From: Pseudaminobacter soli (ex Zhang et al. 2022)
GTDB taxonomy: Bacteria > Pseudomonadota > Alphaproteobacteria > Rhizobiales > Rhizobiaceae
NCBI RefSeq assembly: GCF_014595955.1
Contig: NZ_JABVCF010000002.1
Location: forward strand, 248,001 to 312,000
Reading direction: 5' to 3'
DNA length: 64,000 nucleotides
In this document: positions 1 to 8,402 of the stretch, one piece after another
Position numbering within the stretch: the stretch's first letter is position 1
Layout: each line of letters starts with the position of its first letter
Program-made: the position numbers and the translations under genes
The notes under the pieces: model-generated
What the model saw: only the letters and a program-made list of their open reading frames with translations
Database searches by the model: none
Told to the model about the DNA's origin: nothing

Positions 1-2382
1 CGAAACGACCAGATCGCAGCCGAGCACGAGGTCCGCCTTGCCGGCCGCGACGCGGATGGCATGGATCTGCTCTGGCGTCTCGGCGATCCGGACATGGGTG
101 AACACCGCGCCGCCCTTCTGTGCGAGGCCCGCCATGTCGATGATGCCGCAGCCCTTGCCTTCGAGATGGGCGGCCATGCCGAGGATGGCCCCGATCGTGA
201 CGACGCCCGTTCCGCCCACGCCGTCGACGATGGCCGACCAGCCGCCCTGGTCAAGCCGGAAAGGGGCGGGCTCGGGGACGTCGGCAAGCGGATTTTCCGA
301 ACCGGCGAGCCCTTTGGCCCGCTTCAGCTTTGCGCCATGAACCGTCACGAAGGATGGACAGAAGCCGTTGACGCAGGAAAAGTCCTTGTTGCAGCTCGAC
401 TGGTCGATGCGGCGCTTGCGGCCGAATTCGGTCTCGACCGGCTGGACGGACACGCAGTTCGACTTCACGCCGCAGTCGCCGCAGCCCTCGCACACCAGTT
501 CGTTGATGATGACGCGCCGGTCCGGATCGGGATATGCGCCGCGCTTTCGCCGGCGCCGCTTCTCGGATGCGCAGGTCTGGTCATAGATCAGCACCGATAC
601 GCCCTTCACCTCGCGTAGCTCGCGCTGGACGAGATCGAGATCGTCGCGGTGGTGGATCGTGGTGCCGGCGGGGAAGGGGGATGCGTACTTCTCGGGCTCG
701 TCGCTGACGACCGCGATCCGTTCGATCCCCTCGGCTCGGACCTGCTCGGCGATCGCATGCACCGACAGGCCGCCTTCAACCGGTTGGCCGCCGGTCATGG
801 CGACGGCGTCGTTGTAGAGGATCTTGAAGGTGATGTTGGCGCCCGATCCCCTGGCGAAGCGCAGCGCCAGGCTGCCGGAGTGATTGTAGGTGCCGTCGCC
901 GAGGTTCTGGAAGATATGGTCGCGCGTGACGAACGGGGCCTGGCCGACCCACTGAGCGCCTTCGCCGCCCATCTGGGTGAAGCTGTCCGTAGCCCGGTCC
1001 ATCCAGAGCACCATGAAGTGGCAGCCGATGCCGGCCCCCGCGATGGAGCCCTCCGGCACCTTGGTGGAGGTGTTGTGCGGGCAGCCCGAGCAGAAATAGG
1101 GCGTGCGCTGGCCGATGTCCTTGGTGTCGGCAAGCATAGCCTGGAATTGCCTGATCCGGCTCAGCCGAGAAGCAATCTCCTCCGACGCGCCGATCGTGCG
1201 CAGGATGCGCTCGCCGAGCGCTATGGCGATGTCGTTCGGATCGAGGGCTCCACCAGCGGAAAACAGCGAGCCACCGCGCTCGTCGGTCTTGCCGACGATC
1301 AGCGGCCGGTGCGCGGTATTGTAGAGCGCCTCCTTGAGTTGGACCTCGATCAGCGAGCGCTTCTCCTCGACGACGACGACCGTCTCCAGCCCCCTCACGA
1401 AATCCGCGACATGCTGGAGATCTAGGGGCCAGGGTGCTCCGACCTTGAAGAGGCGTATCCCCAGGCGGGCGGCCTCGGCCTCGCCGATCCCGAGTTCATC
1501 GAGTGCCTGCCGCACGTCGAGATAGCTCTTGCCGACCGTGATGATTCCCAGTCGCGGACTTTGGCCGCCCGAATAGACGATGCGGTTGATGCCATTGGCC
1601 CGGATGAAGTCGGAGACTGCGGCGCGCTTGTAGACATGCATGCGCGCTTCCTGGCCGAGCTGGTCCAACTCGCTGCGGATGTTGAGCCCGCCCTGCGGCA
1701 TATCGAACGGAGGAAGGGTGAGGCGCACGCGGTCGAGGGAAGCATCGACCGAGGCTGTCGATTCGATGTTGTCCTTCACGCATTTCAGCGCCGCCCAGGT
1801 GCCGGCAAAGCGCGACAGCGCATAGCCGTAGAGGCCGTAGTCGATCAGTTCCTGGACGCCGGCCGGATGCAGGACCGGGATCATGAAATCGAGGAAGGCA
1901 AACTCGGTGGCATGGGCGGTGGTCGAGGATTCGGCCATGTGGTCGTCGCCCATCAGCGCGAGCACGCCGCCATGTCTTGAACTGCCCGCCAGATTGGCGT
2001 GTCGGAACACGTCGCCGGAACGGTCGACGCCCGGTCCCTTGCCGTACCACAGCGAAAACACGCCGTCGTAGCGGCCATCGCCGCCGAACTCGGTCTGCTG
2101 GCTGCCCCAGCAGGCGGTGGCGGCCAGTTCCTCGTTCAGGCCCGGCTCGAAGACGATGTTGGCCGCGCCGAGCTTCTCGCGCGCCTTCCAGAGCTGGATG
2201 TCGAGGCCGCCAAGCGGGGAACCGCGATAGCCGGAGACGAAGCCGGCGGTGTTAAGCCCCGCTCGTAAGTCGCGCTCCTGCTGCATCAGGAGCATGCGCA
2301 CGATGGCTTGGGCGCCGGTGAGGAAAACCCGCTCCTTCGACAGGTCGAACTTGTCGCCGAGCGCGACGTCGTGGAGGGTCAT
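1..2382 (-). CDS. Indolepyruvate:ferredoxin oxidoreductase, fused IorAB type (3' end beyond the window)
   Basis: An open frame runs from an ATG at 2382 off the left edge, 794 codons without a stop. It reads as a TPP- and iron-sulfur-dependent 2-oxoacid:ferredoxin oxidoreductase that oxidatively decarboxylates arylpyruvates to acyl-CoA. Visible landmarks are an N-terminal AGFVSGYRGSPLGG motif (about residues 46-59), the CSGCPHNTS motif of the TPP module (about residue 430), a ferredoxin-like CEGCGDC...C cluster motif (about residue 627), and the start of the gamma (IorB-like) domain with GVGGTGVVTIG (about residue 718). Fused alphaproteobacterial members are about 1,150 residues, so roughly a third is missing. 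The Shine-Dalgarno before 2382 is weak. The family call is firm; the exact substrate is inferred from the family. Confidence 0.9.
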   Translation of the reverse strand, partial: MTLHDVALGDKFDLSKERVFLTGAQAIVRMLLMQQERDLRAGLNTAGFVSGYRGSPLGGLDIQLWKAREKLGAANIVFEPGLNEELAATACWGSQQTEFGGDGRYDGVFSLWYGKGPGVDRSGDVFRHANLAGSSRHGGVLALMGDDHMAESSTTAHATEFAFLDFMIPVLHPAGVQELIDYGLYGYALSRFAGTWAALKCVKDNIESTASVDASLDRVRLTLPPFDMPQGGLNIRSELDQLGQEARMHVYKRAAVSDFIRANGINRIVYSGGQSPRLGIITVGKSYLDVRQALDELGIGEAEAARLGIRLFKVGAPWPLDLQHVADFVRGLETVVVVEEKRSLIEVQLKEALYNTAHRPLIVGKTDERGGSLFSAGGALDPNDIAIALGERILRTIGASEEIASRLSRIRQFQAMLADTKDIGQRTPYFCSGCPHNTSTKVPEGSIAGAGIGCHFMVLWMDRATDSFTQMGGEGAQWVGQAPFVTRDHIFQNLGDGTYNHSGSLALRFARGSGANITFKILYNDAVAMTGGQPVEGGLSVHAIAEQVRAEGIERIAVVSDEPEKYASPFPAGTTIHHRDDLDLVQRELREVKGVSVLIYDQTCASEKRRRRKRGAYPDPDRRVIINELVCEGCGDCGVKSNCVSVQPVETEFGRKRRIDQSSCNKDFSCVNGFCPSFVTVHGAKLKRAKGLAGSENPLADVPEPAPFRLDQGGWSAIVDGVGGTGVVTIGAILGMAAHLEGKGCGIIDMAGLAQKGGAVFTHVRIAETPEQIHAIRVAAGKADLVLGCDLVVS

Positions 2383-2497
2383 CTCGTCTAGTGCCTGCTC
2401 GCTTGCCGCCCGACTCGGGGGCTCCTCGCGTCCTACGTGTATCGGACTCTTTCGCCCTGAGAGGGTTGCGTCAAACGAAATCGAATCGCAAGCCCGT

Positions 2498-3034
2498 CTA
2501 TGCCTTGGGAATGTCTGGGCACGGTGCGCCGCCCTGATCCGGCAGGTGACCGCCCGGACGTCCGGCCAGTTCCGGGTTCGGCGTATAAAGGGGGCCGACG
2601 ACCAGCGGCTTGTCGGGCAGGATCGACTGGTTCTCTGAGGAGGTCATGGTGGTCTCGATCGTCTGGAGCACCGCGCCATCGGCATTTTCGATGCGGATCG
2701 AAACGGCGTAGGGCCGGTCCTTCACGACACAGCGAAGGGGAGGGCTCTCGATCGTCGTTTTCTCGAGCTTGGGCCAGATCTTTTCCCTCACCACAATGGG
2801 CTCCCCGCCGGCAGGATCCTCGAAGGTGGCGACCGCCGTTTGGCCGTCCCCAAGCGGTTCGACCGGCACAAGATTTACAAGATAGGTCGCCGTCGCCACG
2901 CGATAGTTGAAGACGAAGAGCTTGCCGTCGATGCGGAAATGCTCGCCGGCGGCACCCGAGTCCCGGCAGGATACGAGCGCTAGACAAGCTCCAGCAACCG
3001 CCAGCAGAAGCAGGGCCGGTTTTCTCTCAGACAT
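2498..3034 (-). CDS. Putative lipoprotein of unknown function
   Basis: The product is 178 residues. A short basic N-terminus and hydrophobic stretch end in a lipobox LVSC with Cys23, so it is probably lipid-anchored facing the periplasm. The rest is beta-rich and hydrophilic with no domain I recognise; the tail is Gly/Pro-rich. ATG 3034 is preferred over the in-frame ATG at 3040 because GGAGG sits 6 nt before 3034 and abuts 3040. It overlaps the end of the CGNR gene by 8 nt, so the two are probably co-transcribed and translationally coupled. Confidence 0.7.
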   Translation of the reverse strand: MSERKPALLLLAVAGACLALVSCRDSGAAGEHFRIDGKLFVFNYRVATATYLVNLVPVEPLGDGQTAVATFEDPAGGEPIVVREKIWPKLEKTTIESPPLRCVVKDRPYAVSIRIENADGAVLQTIETTMTSSENQSILPDKPLVVGPLYTPNPELAGRPGGHLPDQGGAPCPDIPKA

Positions 3035-3629
3035 CGTCATCCTCCCCCTTCCGTCGGTGATAATACCTGTGCGCCTTGCGCCGGTTGCCGCACACCGCCA
3101 TGTCGCACCAGATGCGGCTGCGGTTCCGGCTCTCGTCGAGGAACAGCCATCGGCAGTTGGCGCAGATCCTGATCCGATCCATCCTCGAGCTCTGAAGCAG
3201 CGAAAGCGCGGAGAGAGCGACGGCTGCCTCAAACGGGATCGGCGCCTGCGACCCCTGGAACGGGTTTGATGTCTCCGGGAGCCGTAGGGCGCTACCCCTC
3301 AGGGCGGAAGCGCAGGCTGTGAGGAATGGCGGCAGATCGCCCGCCTCCATTTCCCCATCCGAAACGCGCCGGCGGAACAGCCGATCAGTGGTTTCGCGGA
3401 CCGTCAGCACGCTCTGCGATATTGCGGCCGGCCGCGGAGCAGCAAGAGCGCGCCCGGCAAGCTCCTTGGCCCTGTGGCGGGTGGCCGCATCGGCGAAGCG
3501 GGCGATCTCCGCCGGGTCGTCGAAGCGATCAAAGGAGCGCTCAGGATCTCCCCGCAGCACGACCGTGTTGGTGACGTCGAGCGCGAGTGCGCCTCCGGAA
3601 AAGCGGTGCGGGGTCCATTCGACGGCCAT
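3027..3629 (-). CDS. CGNR zinc-finger / ABATE-domain protein
   Basis: The product is 200 residues. The N-terminal two thirds match the ABATE (putative stress-induced transcription regulator) pattern, beginning with FSGGALALDVTNT. The C-terminus holds a four-cysteine zinc finger (C156, C159, C175, C180) with the diagnostic CGNR at 180-183, followed by a basic tail RRKAHRYYHRRKG that could contact nucleic acid. Such proteins are presumed regulators, but their targets are unknown. It is divergent from the orphan permease, with only 89 bp between the start codons, so the permease is a possible target. The downstream lipoprotein overlaps its 3' end. Confidence 0.85.
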   Translation of the reverse strand: MAVEWTPHRFSGGALALDVTNTVVLRGDPERSFDRFDDPAEIARFADAATRHRAKELAGRALAAPRPAAISQSVLTVRETTDRLFRRRVSDGEMEAGDLPPFLTACASALRGSALRLPETSNPFQGSQAPIPFEAAVALSALSLLQSSRMDRIRICANCRWLFLDESRNRSRIWCDMAVCGNRRKAHRYYHRRKGEDDDV

Positions 3630-3718
3630 GGCGATACTCTAACCGCCAAAACGAGTTTGACAAGTTAGACGTGCCGGACCACCATCGGCATGCCATCCTG
3701 GGCGGGGCTGGACCGCGC

Positions 3719-4630
3719 ATGCTGTATTTCGTCCAACAGTTTCTCAACGGGCTGCACATCGGTGCCATCTACGCGCTGCTTGCGTTTGGCTACGCCCTGA
3801 TCAATGGAGTGTTGAAGCGGACTAACCTTGCACACGGCGCGATCTTCGCTTTTGCGGGGCAGGTCATGATCCTCACCGCCGTCTTCGGCTGGCAGGCTTT
3901 GTGGCTGACGCTTTCGGCCACGCTCGTGCTCGGCATCGGTGCAGCCCTGGCCTATGGCGCGCTCGTCTCGGCGATACTTGCGCGCGGCGTGTTTCAGCCG
4001 TTGGCGAGCCGCTCTCCCAATTCGATCGTCGTTGCGACCCTCGGCGTTTCCCTCGCGCTGATGGAACTCGGGCGCATCGCCGCGGAGACCCGCGATTTCT
4101 GGCTGCCACCGCTTCTCCAGGCTCCGGTCGTGTTCGCATCGGAAGGCACGTTCCAGGTCACGCTCACGACGCTGCAGGTGGCGAACTGCATGCTCGTCGC
4201 TGCTGTGCTCTTCGCCTCGTCCCGGGCGATGACCCGCACACGTTTTGGCCGCGAATGGCAGGCTGTAAGCGACGATCCGGGCGCAGCGGCGTTCTGCGGG
4301 GTCGACACTCGCCGTGTCTTCAATCGAACGGTGGTGCTTGGCGGGCTGGCCGCGTCGCTCGCCGGCATATTGGCGGGGCTCTATTACGGCAACATCAGCT
4401 TCGGCACGGGCCTGGTGTTCGGCCTGAAGATCCTGTTCGTCACGGCTGTCGGAGGCTATCTAGCGCCATCGCGGGCCGCGGTGGGCGGCTTTGCCTTCGG
4501 CATCGCCGAGTCGCTCTGGTCCGGCTATTTTCCGATCGAATGGCGCGACGGCTGGATGCTGGGGCTGCTGGTTGCGCTGCTTGTGCTGAGGCGCGAAGCC
4601 GTCGATGCAGGCGAGGCCGAGCGGGCGTAG
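3719..4630 (+). CDS. Branched-chain amino acid ABC transporter permease, LivH-like (orphan)
   Basis: The protein is 303 residues of mostly hydrophobic helices with the LivH-type pattern: FLNGLHIGAIYALLAFGYALING near the N-terminus and a final conserved region with KILFVTAVGGYLAPSRAAVGG. It would form one half of the membrane channel of an ABC importer for branched-chain amino acids, amides or urea. ATG 3719 was chosen because residues before it do not resemble the family. No LivM, LivG, LivF or LivK partner lies in this window, so it is an orphan subunit. It may use partners encoded elsewhere or be a relic. Confidence 0.85.
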   Translation: MLYFVQQFLNGLHIGAIYALLAFGYALINGVLKRTNLAHGAIFAFAGQVMILTAVFGWQALWLTLSATLVLGIGAALAYGALVSAILARGVFQPLASRSPNSIVVATLGVSLALMELGRIAAETRDFWLPPLLQAPVVFASEGTFQVTLTTLQVANCMLVAAVLFASSRAMTRTRFGREWQAVSDDPGAAAFCGVDTRRVFNRTVVLGGLAASLAGILAGLYYGNISFGTGLVFGLKILFVTAVGGYLAPSRAAVGGFAFGIAESLWSGYFPIEWRDGWMLGLLVALLVLRREAVDAGEAERA

Positions 4631-4804
4631 CCGATTGTGCCGGGATGGGCACCAAGAGCGTTCGGCTACCCTTACGTCATTGGCATAACCTTCGCTGAAA
4701 ACTGCACCAGCCGATTGACGCCTGCCCGCGGTTCATCATACCGATGCCGGAGCCGGCGCCGAAGAATACGAGGAACGCGGCCCGCGCCAAATGGGAGGAA
4801 GTGC

Positions 4805-5389
4805 ATGGGAGGGCTGCTCGCTCTTGCCCGAGGAATAGATCGTCTCAACGAGTTCATCGGCAAGTGGGTGGGCTGGCTGATCCTGGTATCGATCCTGGTC
4901 AGCGCGGGCAATGCGGTTATCCGCAAGGCACTGAACACTTCCTCCAATGCCTGGCTCGAACTGCAGTGGTACCTGTTCGGCGCCGCATTCCTGCTCGCCG
5001 CGGCTTACACGCTGAAGCAGAACGAGCACATCCGCATCGACATCGTCTACGGCATGTTCTCGCGACGCCTGCAGCACTGGATCGACCTGCTCGGGCACGT
5101 CTTCTTCCTCATGCCCTTCGTGCTTTTGATGCTCTACTACTTCGTGCCGTATGTCCTGAGATCCTGGCACAGTGGCGAGGTCTCCTCGAGCGCGGGCGGG
5201 CTGATCATCTGGCCGGCCAAGCTGATGCTGCTCATCGGCTTCGCCCTGCTCGCAATCCAGGGCGTATCGGAGATCATCAAGAAGATCGCGGTAATGACGG
5301 GGGCGATGGAGGACCCTAACCCGTTCGTTTCGGTACATGACGCCGCAAAACTCGAAGCCCAGGCTCGGGTCGAGGAGCTCAAGCAATGA
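4805..5389 (+). CDS. takQ: TRAP transporter small membrane subunit (DctQ/TakQ family)
   Basis: The protein is 194 residues with about four membrane helices and the DctQ-type central segment around WYLFGAAFLLAAAYTLKQNEHIRIDI. It is the small membrane component of a tripartite ATP-independent periplasmic transporter. The ATG is preceded by GGGAGG at good spacing. Its stop overlaps the start of the large subunit as ATGA, so the pair is translationally coupled. The Tak-type (2-oxoacid) assignment rests on the TakP-like binding protein encoded nearby at 9999-11108, not on this sequence alone. Confidence 0.85.
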   Translation: MGGLLALARGIDRLNEFIGKWVGWLILVSILVSAGNAVIRKALNTSSNAWLELQWYLFGAAFLLAAAYTLKQNEHIRIDIVYGMFSRRLQHWIDLLGHVFFLMPFVLLMLYYFVPYVLRSWHSGEVSSSAGGLIIWPAKLMLLIGFALLAIQGVSEIIKKIAVMTGAMEDPNPFVSVHDAAKLEAQARVEELKQ

Positions 5390-7236
5390 TCGAGTTCATC
5401 GCGGTGAACATGGCGCCGATCATGTTCGTCTCCCTCATCGTCTTTCTTCTCCTCGGCTACCCCGTCGCCTTCTCCCTCGCAGCCAACGGCCTGCTCTTCT
5501 TCTTCATCGGGGTCGAACTGGCGCCGCTGTCCAACGGCACGATCAATCTCGCCTGGCCTCTGCTCTACGCGCTTCCGGAGCGCTTCTACGGCGGCGTCAT
5601 GGCAAACGAGACGCTGCTCGCGATTCCCTTCTTCACTTTCATGGGCATCGTGCTCGAGCGGTCGGGCATGGCCGAGGACCTGCTCGACACGATCGGCCAG
5701 TTGTTCGGCCCGATCCGTGGCGGTCTTGCCTATGCGGTGATCCTGGTCGGCGCGCTGCTGGCGGCCACCACCGGCGTCGTGGCCGCGTCGGTGATCGCCA
5801 TGGGGCTGATCTCGCTGCCGATCATGCTGCGCTACGGCTACGACCGGCGCATCGCCGCCGGCACGATCGCAGCCTCGGGGACGCTCGCGCAGATCATCCC
5901 CCCGTCGCTGGTGCTGATCGTGCTGGCCGACCAGCTCGGCCGCTCGGTCGGCGACATGTACAAGGGCGCGCTGATCCCCGGCCTCGTGCTGACCGGGCTC
6001 TACATGGCCTACATCCTGGTCATGTCGATCCTGCGCCCGAACTCGATGCCGGCGCTGCCCCCGGAAGCCCGCAAGCTCGGCCACGGCGTTACGTCGCTGC
6101 TGGTGGCGTTGGCCGCGGTCTTCGTCATCGGCTACGTCGCGCACGTGCTGCTTTCGCCCTCGCAGGGGGCTAATGCGGATATCCTCGGCGCGACGGTCGG
6201 CGTGATCGTGATCTATGTCGCGGCCATCCTCGACAAGTCGATGAAGCTCAACGTCATGTCGCGGCTAGCCCAGCAGGTGATCATCGTCTTGATCCCGCCG
6301 CTGGCGCTCGTGTTCCTCGTCCTCGGCACCATCTTCCTCGGCATCGCCACGCCTACGGAGGGCGGCGCAATGGGTGCCGTGGGCGCGCTGGTCCTCGCCG
6401 CGGCCAAAAGCCGGCTCACGCTGGATGTGGTGAAGCAGGCACTCGCCTCGACCACGCGGCTGTCAGCCTTCGTGATGTTCATCCTGATCGGCGCCCGCGT
6501 GTTCTCGCTGACCTTCTACGGGGTCAATGGGCATCTCTGGGTCGAGCATCTCCTGACCTCGCTGCCGGGCGGCGAGCTCGGCTTCCTGATCGCGGTCAAC
6601 ATCCTCGTCTTCGTGCTCGCCTTTTTCCTCGACTTCTTCGAGCTGGCGTTTATCATCGTGCCGCTGTTGGCGCCGGCCGCGGAGAAGCTTGGCATCGACC
6701 TCATCTGGTTTGGCGTGCTGCTCGGCGTGAACATGCAGACAAGCTTCATGCATCCGCCATTCGGTTTCGCGCTGTTCTATCTGCGGTCGGTGGCGGCTCG
6801 GGTACCCTATCTCGACCGCATCACCGGCAAGACCATCCAGCCGGTCACGACAGGCCAGATCTACTGGGGTGCCGTCCCCTACGTCTGCATCCAGATCCTC
6901 ATGGTAGGGCTGGTGATCGCCTTCCCGCAGATGGTGATGCACTACAAGGGTCCGGCAGTGAATCCGGCCGACGTGAAGATCGAGCTGCCGCCCCTTGGCG
7001 GTCAGCCAGGGCTTCCCGGACTTGGCCTGCCGCCGGTTCAAACGTCCCCTGGGGGTGGAACTTCGGCGCCCGGGGTGGACCTGTCGAAGCCACCCAGCTT
7101 CGGCACGGCGCCCGCGGCACAGCCTGCTCCCGCTCCGGCGATCGATCTATCGAAACCGCCCAGCTTCGGCGAGACGCCGCCGGCCCAGCAGCCGGCTCCG
7201 GCCACGGATCTGTCGAAGCCGCCAAGCTTCAACTGA
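5386..7236 (+). CDS. takM: TRAP transporter large membrane subunit (DctM/TakM family) with repetitive C-terminal tail
   Basis: The protein is 616 residues. The first ~520 are DctM-type multi-helix membrane sequence with family motifs such as FPQMVMHYKG near the end and a central insertion (about residues 245-310) typical of the large 2-oxoacid class. It is the sodium-coupled transport channel of the complex. After about residue 528 the sequence becomes a Pro/Ala/Gly-rich tail carrying three copies of D-LSKPPSF at regular spacing, the last ending the protein. That tail is not part of the usual DctM fold. The start overlaps takQ by 4 nt. Confidence 0.9.
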   Translation: MIEFIAVNMAPIMFVSLIVFLLLGYPVAFSLAANGLLFFFIGVELAPLSNGTINLAWPLLYALPERFYGGVMANETLLAIPFFTFMGIVLERSGMAEDLLDTIGQLFGPIRGGLAYAVILVGALLAATTGVVAASVIAMGLISLPIMLRYGYDRRIAAGTIAASGTLAQIIPPSLVLIVLADQLGRSVGDMYKGALIPGLVLTGLYMAYILVMSILRPNSMPALPPEARKLGHGVTSLLVALAAVFVIGYVAHVLLSPSQGANADILGATVGVIVIYVAAILDKSMKLNVMSRLAQQVIIVLIPPLALVFLVLGTIFLGIATPTEGGAMGAVGALVLAAAKSRLTLDVVKQALASTTRLSAFVMFILIGARVFSLTFYGVNGHLWVEHLLTSLPGGELGFLIAVNILVFVLAFFLDFFELAFIIVPLLAPAAEKLGIDLIWFGVLLGVNMQTSFMHPPFGFALFYLRSVAARVPYLDRITGKTIQPVTTGQIYWGAVPYVCIQILMVGLVIAFPQMVMHYKGPAVNPADVKIELPPLGGQPGLPGLGLPPVQTSPGGGTSAPGVDLSKPPSFGTAPAAQPAPAPAIDLSKPPSFGETPPAQQPAPATDLSKPPSFN

Positions 7237-7249
7237 GCAGGAGGCAAAG

Positions 7250-8269
7250 ATGCGCGCGGTCCGCTTCGAAGGAGTCGGGCGCATCGCCGTCCAGGAGTTG
7301 GAGAAACCGGCGCCAGGCTCGGGCGATCTGGTGGTGCGGGTGGAGGCAAGCGGCATCTGCGGCACTGATCGGCACATCCTGCGCGGGGAATTCTCCTCGC
7401 GGCCGCCGGTCACGCTCGGCCATGAATTCAGCGGCATTGTCGAGGCGATCGGCCCCGGCGTGACACGCTTCAAGGTCGGCCACCGCGTCACCGGCGATCC
7501 AAACATCGCCTGTGGCCTCTGTCCGTCCTGCCGCGCCGGGCATGTGAACCTCTGCGAAAGCCTGGAGGCCATCGGTGTGACCCGCGACGGCGGGCTCGCC
7601 GAATACGTGCTGGTTCCGGAGAAGCAGGCCCTTTCGCTGCCCGCCGACCTGCCGCCTTTGTATGGCGCATTTTGCGAGCCGCTCGCCTGCTCGATCCACG
7701 GGGTTGACATTGCGGGCCTTCGCCCCGGCATGTCGGCAATCGTCTTGGGCGGAGGCGTGATCGGTATGCTGGTGGTGCAACTCGCACGGCTCGCCGGAGC
7801 GACGCGGACGGTGATGATCACCCGCCAGGCGGCCAAGCGGCAGCTTGCGGAACAACTCGGGGCGACCGCGAGCGCCGATCCGTCAGCGGGCGACGCGGTT
7901 TTCGATATCTGCGGGCCGGGCGGCCTGCTTTCGGGCGGAGCGGACGTGGTCTTCGAATGCGCCGGCGTTCCCGACACGGTCGCGCTGGCGCCAAAACTTG
8001 CCCGGCGCGGCGGTGCGGCCGTCATCCTCGGCGTGTTGAGGCCACAGGACAGGGTCGAGATCGCGCCGCTAGAACTTCTCTTGCGCGAGGTGAGGCTGCT
8101 GACCTCCTTCCTCAATCCGTTTACGCATGCCCGCGCGGCCGACCTGATCGCCACCGGCGCCATCGACGTCGCGCCGCTGGTGACGCGGCAGATCGGGCTC
8201 GAGGAAGCGCCGGGAGTCATCTCGGAACCTCCGCCGGCCGGCGAGATCCGGGCTATCGTCGTTCCGTAG
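7250..8269 (+). CDS. Zinc-dependent medium-chain alcohol/polyol dehydrogenase
   Basis: The protein is 339 residues. The catalytic zinc site is visible (C37 in GICGTD, H58-E59 in GHE), as are the four structural-zinc cysteines (C88, C91, C94, C102). The Rossmann fold has the nucleotide motif VLGGGVIGM near residue 167. It should oxidise a secondary alcohol, polyol or related substrate with NAD(P); the substrate cannot be told. The ATG follows AGGAGG by 6-7 nt and lies 13 nt after takM, so it is probably in the takQM transcript. Confidence 0.88.
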   Translation: MRAVRFEGVGRIAVQELEKPAPGSGDLVVRVEASGICGTDRHILRGEFSSRPPVTLGHEFSGIVEAIGPGVTRFKVGHRVTGDPNIACGLCPSCRAGHVNLCESLEAIGVTRDGGLAEYVLVPEKQALSLPADLPPLYGAFCEPLACSIHGVDIAGLRPGMSAIVLGGGVIGMLVVQLARLAGATRTVMITRQAAKRQLAEQLGATASADPSAGDAVFDICGPGGLLSGGADVVFECAGVPDTVALAPKLARRGGAAVILGVLRPQDRVEIAPLELLLREVRLLTSFLNPFTHARAADLIATGAIDVAPLVTRQIGLEEAPGVISEPPPAGEIRAIVVP

Positions 8270-8270
8270 T

Positions 8271-8301
8271 GACCTGCCTGGAGGGGCAGCCTCGGCAGGT
8301 C
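8271..8301 (+). other. Hairpin after the dehydrogenase gene
   Basis: Arms GACCTGCC (8271-8278) and GGCAGGTC (8294-8301) are perfectly complementary around a 15-nt loop. There is no U-tract after it, so it may protect a 3' end or attenuate rather than terminate. Confidence 0.4.
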
Positions 8302-8402
8302 GGACAGGATGGTATAGGCTGCACTCGCCGCTGGACGGGCGCAGGGCCAGAGATTGCCGCCTTCAGCGGTTCGCCTAGTCGATACTGCAGGGGAGGCCTG
8401 GA

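Noticed and set aside
3630-3718. Possible operator between the CGNR gene and the permease
   Set aside because: No convincing dyad in the 89 bp; AACTTGTCAAACT is too short to support.
5137-6144. Long minus-strand frame of 335 codons opposite takQ and takM
   Set aside because: His/Asp/Arg-rich composition typical of the antisense of a high-GC membrane gene; no domain, no Shine-Dalgarno, overlapped by strong genes.
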